A stretch of DNA of 64,000 bases, from positions 186,001-250,000 of the forward strand of contig NZ_JBNFTW010000004.1 of assembly GCF_049943955.1 (NCBI RefSeq). The letters are read 5' to 3'. Positions 33,703 to 42,565 of the stretch are shown here, one piece after another. Position 1 is the stretch's first letter. Each line of letters opens with the position of its first letter. Source of the stretch: Desulfosporosinus sp049943955. GTDB taxonomy: Bacteria; Bacillota; Desulfitobacteriia; Desulfitobacteriales; Desulfitobacteriaceae. A program made the position numbers and the translations under genes. The notes below the pieces were generated by a model that saw nothing but the letters and a program-made list of their open reading frames with translations, was not told the origin of the DNA and made no database searches.

Positions 33703-35199
33703 GTGAAGAACTATGTCATGGCTCTTGACCAAGGAACTACGAGTTGTCGAGCAATCCTTTTTGATAAGGAAAGCAAAATTGTGGGAATAACTCAAAAGGA
33801 GTTCACTCAGATTTATCCTAAAGCAGGTTGGGTTGAACATGATCCGGAAGAAATCTGGAGTACGCAATACGGGGTTATTGCCGAACTCATTGCTAAAACA
33901 GGCATAAAAGTCGATGAAATTGCTTCGATCGGCATAACGAATCAACGTGAAACAACGGTGGTTTGGGATAAACATACCGGTAAGCCGGTTTACAACGCCA
34001 TTGTCTGGCAGTGCCGCAGAACGACTGCCATTTGCGACGATCTAAAAGCTAAGGGCTGCGAAGAAATGGTTCGGGAAAAAACAGGCCTGGTGGTTGATGC
34101 TTATTTTTCCGGAACGAAAGTTAAATGGATTCTAGATCATGTCGAAGGAGCTCGTGCCAAAGCTGAACAGGGGGATTTGCTCTTTGGGACGACAGATACC
34201 TGGCTGATCTGGAAACTCACCGGCGGAAAGGTCCATGTTACGGATTATTCCAATGCTTCCCGAACAATGATGTATAATATTCGTGAATTGCAATGGGATC
34301 AGGAATTGCTCGCTATGCTGGATGTACCCAAGGGAATGCTGCCGGCAGTACGGAATTCCAGCGAAGTCTACGGCAATACTGATGCCGGTGTGTTCTTGGG
34401 CTATGAGGTTCCTATTGCCGGTGTGGCCGGCGATCAGCAAGCCGCTTTGTTTGGACAAGCATGTTACGAGCCTGGAGATGCGAAAAACACCTATGGAACA
34501 GGCTGTTTCATGCTGATGAATACGGGAAGTAAAATTCATGCTTCCAAACATGGTTTATTGACAACGATTGCTTGGGGGATTGACGGTAAAGTCGAGTATG
34601 CCTTAGAAGGAAGTATCTTCATTGCCGGTGCAGCGATCCAATGGCTGCGCGACGGTCTGAAGATGATTGACGTTGCCCCTGACTCTGAGTATTTTGCCAA
34701 AAAGGTTAAAGACACCGATGGCGTTTATTTTGTCCCTGCCTTTGTAGGCTTAGGCGCTCCCTATTGGAATATGCGTGCCAGGGGCGGAATCTTTGGGCTC
34801 ACTCGCGGAACTACCAAGTCCCATATTATTCGCGCGGCTCTGGACTCTCTGGCCTATCAAACAAAAGATGTTTTAGGATCTATGGAAGCCGATTCTGGTA
34901 TTTCCTTAAAATCCCTGAGAGTCGACGGTGGTGCAGTTGCCAATAATTTGCTCATGCAGTTCCAGGCTGATATCCTGGGAACAAAGGTTGACAGACCGGA
35001 AATCATTGAAACGACAACCCTGGGAGCTGCCTACCTTGCCGGTTTGGCAGTGGGCTTCTGGGAGAGCAAAGAGGAATTGGCAAACCGCTGGCTGCTGAAT
35101 CAGCGTTTCGAGCCTGTAATGGAAGCAGAGAAGAGAGATAAACTATACAAGGGCTGGTTAAAAGCCGTTGAACGGACGAAAGACTGGGAAGAAGACTGA
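33703..35199 (+). CDS. glpK: Glycerol kinase
   Basis: A 498-residue FGGY-family kinase converting glycerol and ATP to sn-glycerol 3-phosphate, trapping glycerol after entry via GlpF. Visible: N-terminal phosphate-binding MALDQGTTSCRAILFD (about residues 6-21), the substrate region NQRETTVVWD (about 80-89), GVAGDQQAALFGQACYEPGDAKNTYGTG (about 241-268) and the C-terminal adenosine motif LRVDGGAVANNLLMQFQADIL (about 404-424). GTG 33703 follows GAGGAGG. An FPr-phosphorylation His in the Firmicute position could not be verified by eye. Confidence 0.98.
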   Translation: MKNYVMALDQGTTSCRAILFDKESKIVGITQKEFTQIYPKAGWVEHDPEEIWSTQYGVIAELIAKTGIKVDEIASIGITNQRETTVVWDKHTGKPVYNAIVWQCRRTTAICDDLKAKGCEEMVREKTGLVVDAYFSGTKVKWILDHVEGARAKAEQGDLLFGTTDTWLIWKLTGGKVHVTDYSNASRTMMYNIRELQWDQELLAMLDVPKGMLPAVRNSSEVYGNTDAGVFLGYEVPIAGVAGDQQAALFGQACYEPGDAKNTYGTGCFMLMNTGSKIHASKHGLLTTIAWGIDGKVEYALEGSIFIAGAAIQWLRDGLKMIDVAPDSEYFAKKVKDTDGVYFVPAFVGLGAPYWNMRARGGIFGLTRGTTKSHIIRAALDSLAYQTKDVLGSMEADSGISLKSLRVDGGAVANNLLMQFQADILGTKVDRPEIIETTTLGAAYLAGLAVGFWESKEELANRWLLNQRFEPVMEAEKRDKLYKGWLKAVERTKDWEED

Positions 35200-35251
35200 G
35201 TTACGATTGTGAACTTCGATTAAAATAGATAAGGCGGCTTGAGAATAAGTG

Positions 35252-35303
35252 AAGCCACCAAAGAGGCCATTGCGAAACAACGGTTTCTTTGGTGGTTCTT
35301 AAT
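35252..35303 (+). promoter_or_regulatory. Attenuator-like hairpin before glpA, candidate GlpP target
   Basis: CCACCAAAGA (35255-35264) pairs with TCTTTGGTGG (35286-35295), followed by TTCTTAATTT, 30 bases before the glpA start. In B. subtilis GlpP prevents termination in the glpD leader in the presence of glycerol 3-phosphate; a GlpP gene is in this cluster. The role here is inferred. Confidence 0.55.
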
Positions 35304-35325
35304 TTCGGGCAAGGAGGAAATATGG

Positions 35326-36945
35326 ATGCGTGAGATTGAGACCCAAGTTGTGGTCATCGGCGGAGGAGCGACAGGGGTTGGAATATTAAGAGACTTGAGT
35401 ATGCGTGGTATCCCGGCGCTTTTGTTGGAACAAGGAGATCTGGCACATGGGACAAGTTCACGCTTTCATGGACTTTTGCACAGCGGCGCGCGCTATGCGG
35501 TTAAAGATGCTAAAGCAGCCCAAGAGTGTATCGAGGAAAATAAGATTGTCAAACACATTGCAGCTCATTGTATCGAGGATACCTCCGGCTGGTTTGTATA
35601 TTTAAACGAGGATGATCCGGGTTATTTACAGCTATGGCTACAAGGATGTGGCCAGGCAGGAATACCGGTGAAGGAGATTCCCCTTGAAGAAGCCTTTCGC
35701 CTCGAACCTTTACTGTCACGACAAGCAGCACGGGTTTTTGAAGTGCCGGATGCTACGGTCGACGGTTTTAAATTGTTATGGGCCAATGTGAAATCAGCGG
35801 AAAAATACGGAGGAACGTATCGTACGTATTGTAAAGTGAAATCCCTCTGGTTAGAGAATAAAGACATTAAAGGCGTGTATGCCGAAGATCTCCTTACCGG
35901 TGAGATAATACAAATCCGCAGTAAAATTGTCGTCAATGCCGCAGGCCCTTGGTCGGCTGAGATTGCCGCTATGTCCGGTTTTAATGTCCATATGCTGAAG
36001 AATAAAGGCTCTCTCCTGGTGTTTAATCAGCGGATGTTCAATCGAGTAATTAATCGTCTGCGAACTCCGGGTGATGGGGATATCTTTGTGCCCCATGAAA
36101 CCGTAACGATCCTGGGGACAACCTCACAGATGGTCGATCTGCCAGATGATAATCAGGTTAAGGAACAAGATGTTTCGTATTTGTTGGAAATGGGCAAAGA
36201 TCTCGCAGAAGAAATTGAACAGCACCGTGTTTTACGTGCCTTTGCAGGCATTCGTCCCTTGTATGAAAGCGAAGATGCCTTAGAGCATGAAGGCCGAGGG
36301 GTAAGCCGCAACTTTGCTCTCATTGACCATGAGAAACGAGACGGGGTTCGCGGACTGGTAAGCATTGTAGGCGGCAAATTAACAACGTATCGCTTAATGG
36401 CTGAAAAAGTGACGGATTGGGTGGCCGCCAAATTAAATGTCACCACCGCCTGCAGTACAGCTGAGGAGCCATTGCATCATGAACCCCCGGCAGACGTCTG
36501 GAATAAGGCTCGTCAACTGATAGGAGCAGCGGCGGCGGATAAGATGATGGAACGTCTGAACGAAGAAGCCGCTTCCGTCATTGCAGCCATCGAAAAACAA
36601 CCCGAACTAGGACAATTTATCTGTGAATGCGAAATGGTCACCCAGGCCGAAGTTCTCCATGCGCTCCAAGATCCAGCGGTTCATTCCCTTGACGACCTGC
36701 GCCGTAAGACAAGACTGGGAATGGGGACCTGTCAAGGAACCTATTGTACCTATCGCTCGACGCCTATGCTTAAAGATACCTTTGGCAGTTGGGAGAGAAC
36801 CCTGAAAGAATATCGGATTTTATTAAGTGAACGATGGCGGGGGATAACCCCGGTGCTTTGGGGAGATCAGCTGCGTGAGAGCGAGTTGGCACGAGCTTTG
36901 TATTTAAACGTTTTGGATTTTAAGGCAGTTGAAAGTGAGGAATGA
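35326..36945 (+). CDS. glpA: Anaerobic glycerol-3-phosphate dehydrogenase subunit A
   Basis: A 539-residue FAD subunit oxidising glycerol 3-phosphate to DHAP, close in length to E. coli GlpA (about 540). Visible: FAD-binding VVVIGGGATGVGILRDLSMRG (about residues 9-29, shown to its 20th residue as G-x-G-x-x-G), HGTSSRFHGLLHSGARY (about 42-58), and SIVGGKLTTYRLMAEKV (about 346-362). At the C-terminus is a BFD-like [2Fe-2S] domain with CECEM and GTCQGTYC (about 430-475). ATG 35326 is set by AAGGAGG at 35311. glpB follows with a 4-base overlap, indicating coupled synthesis of the GlpABC complex. Confidence 0.95.
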   Translation: MREIETQVVVIGGGATGVGILRDLSMRGIPALLLEQGDLAHGTSSRFHGLLHSGARYAVKDAKAAQECIEENKIVKHIAAHCIEDTSGWFVYLNEDDPGYLQLWLQGCGQAGIPVKEIPLEEAFRLEPLLSRQAARVFEVPDATVDGFKLLWANVKSAEKYGGTYRTYCKVKSLWLENKDIKGVYAEDLLTGEIIQIRSKIVVNAAGPWSAEIAAMSGFNVHMLKNKGSLLVFNQRMFNRVINRLRTPGDGDIFVPHETVTILGTTSQMVDLPDDNQVKEQDVSYLLEMGKDLAEEIEQHRVLRAFAGIRPLYESEDALEHEGRGVSRNFALIDHEKRDGVRGLVSIVGGKLTTYRLMAEKVTDWVAAKLNVTTACSTAEEPLHHEPPADVWNKARQLIGAAAADKMMERLNEEAASVIAAIEKQPELGQFICECEMVTQAEVLHALQDPAVHSLDDLRRKTRLGMGTCQGTYCTYRSTPMLKDTFGSWERTLKEYRILLSERWRGITPVLWGDQLRESELARALYLNVLDFKAVESEE

Positions 36946-38189
36946 GCAAAATGTGGGATGCCATAGTGGTGGGGGGCGGTTTAGCAGGTTGGACAGCAGG
37001 AATTCGTGCCGCACAACGGGGCAAAAAGGTGCTTATTGTGACAGAAGGAGTCGGTACCCTCTATTACTTTTCAGGGATTTTTGATTATGGAGATGTAGAG
37101 GGTTTGCGTCATTTGCCGAAACACCCCTATTCCTTATTTGACGCTGAGACAATTGACCGTGGCAAACACTTTATTCAGGAGCTTTGCCCGGAATATATAG
37201 AAACTAACAAGTTCCAGCATGCCTTAACGGTCTTAGGGACGGTCCGCAAAGGTGATCTTATGCCCCGCAGCATGGTGCTTCCAGATCGCCAGGAGCAGGG
37301 AACTTTTGTACTGTTAGTACCTGAAGGATTGAAGGATTTCTTTCCGGAAATCGTAGTGTCGAACATGGCCCGAGAATTTCCCGGATGGCAAGTGAAGGTA
37401 AAGAGAGTACACACGGAGATTCTTGGAGAATGGGAACGAATGGGCAAGAGTGCATCCGGTATTGATTATGCAGCTATCTGGAGATCAAAGGAAGGGCAAA
37501 ACCTTCTCGCCCAGGAAATTGAAACGATTCGACGAGAGCAGCAAGGAGCAGGCAGCAAAGCGGAAAGAATCGCTGTGGTTTTGCCGAGTCTGGTCAGCGA
37601 GTACTTTGATGCTTCGCGCACTAAAATTTATGGGAAGGATTATCCCTTGCCTGTCTTAGAAATGAGTTCTTTTATACCAAGTCCTCATGGCCGTTACTTT
37701 GCGGAATATTTGAAACATCAATTTACGGATTTGGGCGGTGAATTAATGATCGGAGCCCGCGCAGCTGCTCTGACTGGAGAGCCGTTGTCGGATAAGGAGC
37801 CTAAGTCCTGTCGGGAAATAATAGTCCATAGTATGGGTAAGGTTTTGCACTTAAAAGCCAAGACGTTTATTCTGGCTACCGGCGGACTCTTAGGCGGCGG
37901 AATTAAAGTAGGCAGAGAAAGAAAATCGATTCAGGAAGACGTTTTCGATCTGCCCTTATATGTGCCCCAGGAGTGGAGCGCTTCCCAGTTCTTTGCTCCC
38001 CAGCCTTTTGCCCAAATTGGCGTGGAAACAGATAGCTGTCTGCGTCCCTTGGACACGAAACTGGGACAAGTTATCTGGGATAATGTCCATGTCGTGGGAA
38101 GAATGTTGGCCCATTGGGATCCCTGGACTCAACGGTGCGGCGGAGGTGTATCGGTAACCTCAGGCTGCGCTGCGGCTGAAATGATTTAG
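36942..38189 (+). CDS. glpB: Anaerobic glycerol-3-phosphate dehydrogenase subunit B
   Basis: A 415-residue flavoprotein subunit. The N-terminal dinucleotide-binding fold is AIVVGGGLAGWTAGIRAAQRG (about residues 7-26), and TFILATGGLLGGGIKV (about 307-322) closes the FAD domain. With GlpA and GlpC it forms a membrane-associated complex that passes electrons to menaquinone or another anaerobic acceptor. The ATGA overlap with glpA and 38-base gap to glpC keep the usual glpABC order. The length agrees with E. coli GlpB (about 419). Confidence 0.93.
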   Translation: MSKMWDAIVVGGGLAGWTAGIRAAQRGKKVLIVTEGVGTLYYFSGIFDYGDVEGLRHLPKHPYSLFDAETIDRGKHFIQELCPEYIETNKFQHALTVLGTVRKGDLMPRSMVLPDRQEQGTFVLLVPEGLKDFFPEIVVSNMAREFPGWQVKVKRVHTEILGEWERMGKSASGIDYAAIWRSKEGQNLLAQEIETIRREQQGAGSKAERIAVVLPSLVSEYFDASRTKIYGKDYPLPVLEMSSFIPSPHGRYFAEYLKHQFTDLGGELMIGARAAALTGEPLSDKEPKSCREIIVHSMGKVLHLKAKTFILATGGLLGGGIKVGRERKSIQEDVFDLPLYVPQEWSASQFFAPQPFAQIGVETDSCLRPLDTKLGQVIWDNVHVVGRMLAHWDPWTQRCGGGVSVTSGCAAAEMI

Positions 38190-38227
38190 GGCCTATGCAC
38201 TTGAGACGGGAAGGAGGATCCTTGACG

Positions 38228-39475
38228 ATGGATGTAAGAAATGAATTGACAGCACGCTTAGATGCTTGTCAAAAATGTAATGTATGTACAGCTCAGTGCC
38301 CGGTGGCCAAAGTAAATCCTCATTTTCCGGGACCGAAAGGTTTAGGACCGGATATGGAACGATTCCGCAGGGGGCAGTTTATTCCAGGGGAAACAACGTT
38401 GGATGATTGTTCAAATTGCAAAACCTGTGAAATAACCTGTCCTTCAGGGGTAAAAATAACGGAAATGATTCTTGATGCCCGAAGGGCAGCCCGTAAAGGG
38501 CCCCATAAAACGATGTCCGGCGTCAAATTACGCTTAAGAGGGTACGTCCTGGGCCGGGCAGAATATCTGGGCAAGCTCGGAGTTTTATGGCCTGGGATGG
38601 CCAATCAAGCCTTGAAACTAAACTTAGTACGGTGGGCTCTTGACAAGGGACTTGCGATCAGTCAAAAAGGCCCCTTGCCTGCTTATGGCAGGCCTTTAGA
38701 AGTAATCGAGGATAAGGTCGGAAGATCTGGAGGCACGACCGGCAAGAAAGTTGTCTACTTCCCAGGTTGTTATACACGTTATAATGAAGGGGAGACAGGC
38801 CGAATCATGATCAAGGTTTTAGAGCATATTGGCTATAAAACCATTGTACCTAATTTTCATTGTTGTGGTTTACCCTTAGAGGCTAATGGTCAGTTCGACA
38901 AGGCCCGTAAGAACGGACTTTATAACCTGGAATTAATGCGTCCCTATCTTGAGGCAGGAGTGCCTGTTATAGCCTCCTGCACCAGCTGTGGCCTGACCTT
39001 GAAAGAAGACTACCCTAAGCTGCCGGCACCGGCGGCTCAGATGATTGGGGCTCAGACCTATGATTTGTTCGAATTTTTGTGGCAGCTTTACGAAAAGGGA
39101 GAATTGCCCCTGGACTTTCAAGAGGTCAAAGCTTCTTTTGGGTACCATCTGCCTTGCCACTTAAAAGCTCAAGGGATTGGAACCCCAGCTTTGCGCATTT
39201 TGCGTTTAATCCCCGGTGTTAAAATACGTAATCTTGATGCCGGCTGCTGCGGCTTATCCGGGAGCTATGGATTTAAAGCTGAAAAGTATGATAAAGCAAT
39301 GAAAATCGGAAGCCCCCTTTTTGAGGCAGTCAATGTCGGAGTTGAGCGGGGAGATATTCAGGAAATGTTAACGGAATGCGGGGTCTGTAAAGTTCAGATT
39401 CAACATGGTACTTCTATTCCCACTGAACATCCTTTGCGTATTTTGGCAAAAGCATATAATATAATACACGAATAA
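38228..39475 (+). CDS. glpC: Anaerobic glycerol-3-phosphate dehydrogenase subunit C
   Basis: A 415-residue iron-sulfur subunit that links GlpAB to the membrane electron chain. Two 4Fe-4S ferredoxin motifs lie at the N-terminus (CQKCNVCTAQCP, about residues 13-24, and CSNCKTCEITCP, about 60-71). Two CCG domains follow (FHCCGLPLEANGQ, about 216-228, and GCCGLSGSYGF, about 339-349), as in heterodisulfide-reductase-like electron carriers. ATG 38228 is preferred over TTG 38222 because AAGGAGG (38211-38217) lies 10 bases before it. glpP follows. Confidence 0.94.
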   Translation: MDVRNELTARLDACQKCNVCTAQCPVAKVNPHFPGPKGLGPDMERFRRGQFIPGETTLDDCSNCKTCEITCPSGVKITEMILDARRAARKGPHKTMSGVKLRLRGYVLGRAEYLGKLGVLWPGMANQALKLNLVRWALDKGLAISQKGPLPAYGRPLEVIEDKVGRSGGTTGKKVVYFPGCYTRYNEGETGRIMIKVLEHIGYKTIVPNFHCCGLPLEANGQFDKARKNGLYNLELMRPYLEAGVPVIASCTSCGLTLKEDYPKLPAPAAQMIGAQTYDLFEFLWQLYEKGELPLDFQEVKASFGYHLPCHLKAQGIGTPALRILRLIPGVKIRNLDAGCCGLSGSYGFKAEKYDKAMKIGSPLFEAVNVGVERGDIQEMLTECGVCKVQIQHGTSIPTEHPLRILAKAYNIIHE

Positions 39476-39501
39476 TTAATTAAACCTTGGGGGATAGCAA
39501 T

Positions 39502-40077
39502 ATGGATTTTTTAAGTACTGTTATGCAGGGAAAAAAGGTTGGTGCAACCATTCGGAGAGTTGAGGATTTAAGTGAAGCCATGCTTCATCCCAACATTGGC
39601 GCTGTCTTTCTTTTAGGTGCAAACATTAATCTCCTGCCCTCCATTGTGAAAAAGGTTCATGGTGATAATAAAGTCTTGATGGTCCATCTTGACATGCTGG
39701 AAGGTGCCGGTAAGGACAAGGCGGGGATACATTTGTTGGCGAGAATGGGACTGCGCGGCATTGTCACGACGAAGCCAAACTTGGTTAAATATGCCCTTGA
39801 CGAAGGTATGGTGGTGATTCAGCGCCTGTTTGTTTTAGATTCGGAGTCTGTTAAGACAGGGATAAAAATGGCTGCCGCTGTCAAACCAAATGCCGTGGAA
39901 ATCTTACCGGCTACGATCCCGAGTTTTGTTATCCAGGAAATGAAGGATTCCTTGGGTATACCCGTTCTTGGCGGGGGATTATTAAGAACTGAAGAAGACG
40001 TCAGGACTGCTTTAGCCAAGGGAATTGATGCTGTTTCCACAAGCCTGCGCCATTTATGGGATATAAACTTCGAGTGA
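39502..40077 (+). CDS. glpP: Glycerol uptake operon antiterminator GlpP
   Basis: A 191-residue TIM-barrel-like RNA-binding regulator of the G3P antiterminator family. It binds glycerol 3-phosphate and lets RNA polymerase read through leader terminators of glp mRNAs. Visible: KKVGATIRRVEDLSEAMLHP, VFLLGANINLLPSIV, VHLDMLEGAGKDKAGIHLL, ILPATIPSFVIQEM, LGGGLLRTEEDV. ATG 39502 follows TTGGGGGAT; upstream in-frame codons have no site. It is last in the glp cluster, unlike B. subtilis where glpP comes first. The hairpin before glpA is its most likely target in this window. Confidence 0.94.
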   Translation: MDFLSTVMQGKKVGATIRRVEDLSEAMLHPNIGAVFLLGANINLLPSIVKKVHGDNKVLMVHLDMLEGAGKDKAGIHLLARMGLRGIVTTKPNLVKYALDEGMVVIQRLFVLDSESVKTGIKMAAAVKPNAVEILPATIPSFVIQEMKDSLGIPVLGGGLLRTEEDVRTALAKGIDAVSTSLRHLWDINFE

Positions 40078-40490
40078 CATATGTACAAATCCAAACTCTA
40101 TCGTCAAGTGTCAATTCTGCAGTGATTGTTCCGAATAACGACAAAGTTTACTCGATGGGAACCATTTGTCGATGATGACTAATTGTTTTCCTTGTTCTGC
40201 AGTTTGTAGGCCAAAGGTTTGGTTAAATAAAGAATAAAAGATATTGTTAATAACGAGAAACATAGTAGGGTCAGGCAGGAATCTCATGTTTTAATGAAGA
40301 ATTCAAACATGTTCTAATGTAAAATTTGAATTTGACACTCCTTTAGAAAAAATACTATTAATAAGTTTTATGAACCTGGAGTTTGGGAGAGTAGGAAGTT
40401 CCTTTTCTCGGTATACTAGGATATATTATTTAAGTTATCTAAAACACTAAGAAACACCAAACCCTTGAGCCTTAGAAAGGGGATTTTTGT
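40078..40490. other. 413-bp spacer before pgk with a probable promoter
   Basis: No gene or clear terminator. TTGACA at 40332-40337 with TATTAA at 40356-40361 (18-base spacer) or TACTAT at 40353-40358 (15-base) is the best promoter for the glycolytic operon, giving a leader of about 120 bases. No gapA or cggR remnant is visible. Confidence 0.5.
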
Positions 40491-41675
40491 ATGAACAAAA
40501 AAAGTGTTAAAGACGTCACTGTTAAAGGAAAGCGGGTATTAGTCCGGGCGGATTTTAATGTGCCGTTAGACGAGCAAGGGCAGATAACCGATGATACGCG
40601 CATACGTGCTTCCCTCCCCACCATTGAATATCTCGTTAAAGAGGGTGCCCGGATCATTCTTGCTTCTCATTTGGGACGTCCAAAGGGCCAGGTCAATGCG
40701 AAATATTCTTTGGCACCTGTTGCTAAACGTCTGAGTGAACGATTGGGGCAAAATGTTGCCCTGGTTCAAGATTGTATTGGGGAAGCGGCTCAAAAGGCCG
40801 CGGAAAAATTACAAGATGGTCAGGTTCTTTTGTTGGAAAACGTTCGTTTCCACAAAGAAGAAGAAAAGAATGATCCGGAGTTTGCTCGTGAGATGGCTTC
40901 CCTGGCAGATATCTTTGTCAATGATGCCTTTGGAACAGCACATCGTGCCCATGCTTCGACGGAGGGAGTAACGCACTATATTCCGGCGGTGGCAGGGCTG
41001 CTGATGCAAAAAGAAGTGGAGTTCATGGGGAATGCTTTGGAACGTCCTGAGCGCCCCTTTGTGGCAATTATCGGCGGAGCAAAAGTAAGTGATAAGATCG
41101 GAGTTATTGAAAACCTCTTGGATAAGGTTAATGCCTTGATTATTGGCGGGGGAATGGCTAATACTTTTCTTAAAGCTCAAGGCTATAAGGTTGGTAAATC
41201 CTTGCTGGAAGAGGATAAGCTCGGCTTGGCGAAACAGCTGATCGAGAAGGCAAAGAGCAAAGGCGTCGCTTTAGAATTGCCCATTGATGTTGTGGCCGCC
41301 AAGGAATTTGCCGCTGAGGCCTCCCATCGTATTGCTGCTTTATCAGATATTCAGGATGACGAAATGGCCTTGGATATCGGTCCGGCAAGCGCTGAACGGT
41401 TTAGCACTATCATTTCTTCAGCCCAAACTGTTGTTTGGAACGGTCCTATGGGAGTTTTTGAGATGGATGCTTTTGCTAAAGGAACTGAACGGGTGGCCAA
41501 GGCCGTTGCGGATTGTAAAGGTACCACGATTGTTGGAGGCGGAGACTCTGTAGCGGCTGTCGAAAAGACCGGTGTGGCAGAGCGGATGACACATATTTCT
41601 ACCGGTGGGGGAGCATCTCTCGAATTTTTGGAAGGGAAAGTTCTGCCGGGTGTTGCGGCCTTACAGGATGCTTAA
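40491..41675 (+). CDS. pgk: Phosphoglycerate kinase
   Basis: A 394-residue enzyme of lower glycolysis that transfers phosphate between 1,3-bisphosphoglycerate and ADP. Visible: GKRVLVRADFNVPLDEQG (about residues 13-30), SHLGRPKG (about 59-66), the NDAFGTAHRAHAST segment (about 145-158), IGGAKVSDKIGVIENL (about 191-206), WNGPMGVFE (about 318-326) and GGGDSVAAVEK at the nucleotide site. ATG 40491 follows AAAGGGGA. It heads pgk-tpiA-gpmI-eno; gapA, the usual first gene, is not here. Confidence 0.98.
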   Translation: MNKKSVKDVTVKGKRVLVRADFNVPLDEQGQITDDTRIRASLPTIEYLVKEGARIILASHLGRPKGQVNAKYSLAPVAKRLSERLGQNVALVQDCIGEAAQKAAEKLQDGQVLLLENVRFHKEEEKNDPEFAREMASLADIFVNDAFGTAHRAHASTEGVTHYIPAVAGLLMQKEVEFMGNALERPERPFVAIIGGAKVSDKIGVIENLLDKVNALIIGGGMANTFLKAQGYKVGKSLLEEDKLGLAKQLIEKAKSKGVALELPIDVVAAKEFAAEASHRIAALSDIQDDEMALDIGPASAERFSTIISSAQTVVWNGPMGVFEMDAFAKGTERVAKAVADCKGTTIVGGGDSVAAVEKTGVAERMTHISTGGGASLEFLEGKVLPGVAALQDA

Positions 41676-41709
41676 AAGACGGAAATGTAGCCAGAACTTT
41701 CGTCTTTAG
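41674..41709 (+). terminator. Intra-operon hairpin between pgk and tpiA
   Basis: AAAGACG (41675-41681) plus AAA pairs with TTT-CGTCTTT (41698-41707). It could be a leaky terminator or an mRNA-processing or stability hairpin. A TATAGT/TATAAA-rich stretch follows at about 41720-41735 and may give tpiA its own start. Confidence 0.4.
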
Positions 41710-41778
41710 AAAATCAAACTATAGTATAAATTTTGATTAAGAGGTAAAGTTTCAATTGATTGCGGGAGGAATTGTACT

Positions 41779-42543
41779 GTGGCAAAGCGAAGACCTGTCA
41801 TCGCGGGCAACTGGAAAATGTTCAAAACCGTAAAGGAAGCTGAAGATTATGCAGTAACGTTCTTGGAGGAAATTAAAGACGTCACTGCCCTTGATATTAT
41901 TCTATGCGCTCCCTTTACTGCCCTCTATACGCTTAAAAATGAGCTGGAAGAAAGTATTGTCCATTTAGGGGCACAAAATATGTCCTGGGCTGATCAAGGT
42001 GCCTATACAGGTGAAATATCCGCCCAGATGCTGTTAGAAGCTGCTTGTACTTACGTAATCTTAGGACACTCAGAGCGCAGAGAAATGTTTGGTGAAACCG
42101 ACGAAACTATTGCCAAGAAGGTCAGCAAGGCTTTGGCTGCAGGGCTGACTCCTATTCTTTGTGTAGGAGAAAATCTCGGCGTTCGTGAAGAGGGAAAAGC
42201 CGTCGAGCGAGTGCAGGGTCAAGTGTCCAAGGCCTTGGAAGGTATTTCTCCGGAAGATCTTAACCGAGTTGTTATTGCTTATGAACCGATATGGGCTATC
42301 GGTACGGGAAAAACCGCTTCGAGTCAAGATGCCCAAGAAATGTGTGCCGCCATCCGTTCCACACTTGCCAGGTTCATGGGAACGGATTCCGAAAAGGTGC
42401 CGATTCTTTATGGAGGGAGTGTTAAGGCGGACAATATTGCTGAATTATTGTCGGAACCCGATGTCGACGGGGCTCTCGTCGGAGGGGCTAGCCTTGATCC
42501 TCAGGGATTTGCCAAATTAATACATAACGCTGCTTCAGTTTAG
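41779..42543 (+). CDS. tpiA: Triosephosphate isomerase
   Basis: A 254-residue TIM barrel that interconverts DHAP and glyceraldehyde 3-phosphate; it connects the glycerol genes upstream (DHAP product) to glycolysis. Visible: N-terminal IAGNWKMFKT with Asn/Lys (about residues 8-17), catalytic His in LGHSERRE (about 95-102), catalytic Glu in YEPIWAIGTGKTAS (about 166-179, the mobile loop), and phosphate-binding YGGSVK and GALVGGASL. The GTG start at 41779 has GCGGGAGGA upstream. Length and residues are normal. Confidence 0.98.
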   Translation: MAKRRPVIAGNWKMFKTVKEAEDYAVTFLEEIKDVTALDIILCAPFTALYTLKNELEESIVHLGAQNMSWADQGAYTGEISAQMLLEAACTYVILGHSERREMFGETDETIAKKVSKALAAGLTPILCVGENLGVREEGKAVERVQGQVSKALEGISPEDLNRVVIAYEPIWAIGTGKTASSQDAQEMCAAIRSTLARFMGTDSEKVPILYGGSVKADNIAELLSEPDVDGALVGGASLDPQGFAKLIHNAASV

Positions 42544-42565
42544 GCACGCGGGAAGGAAACTGGAA

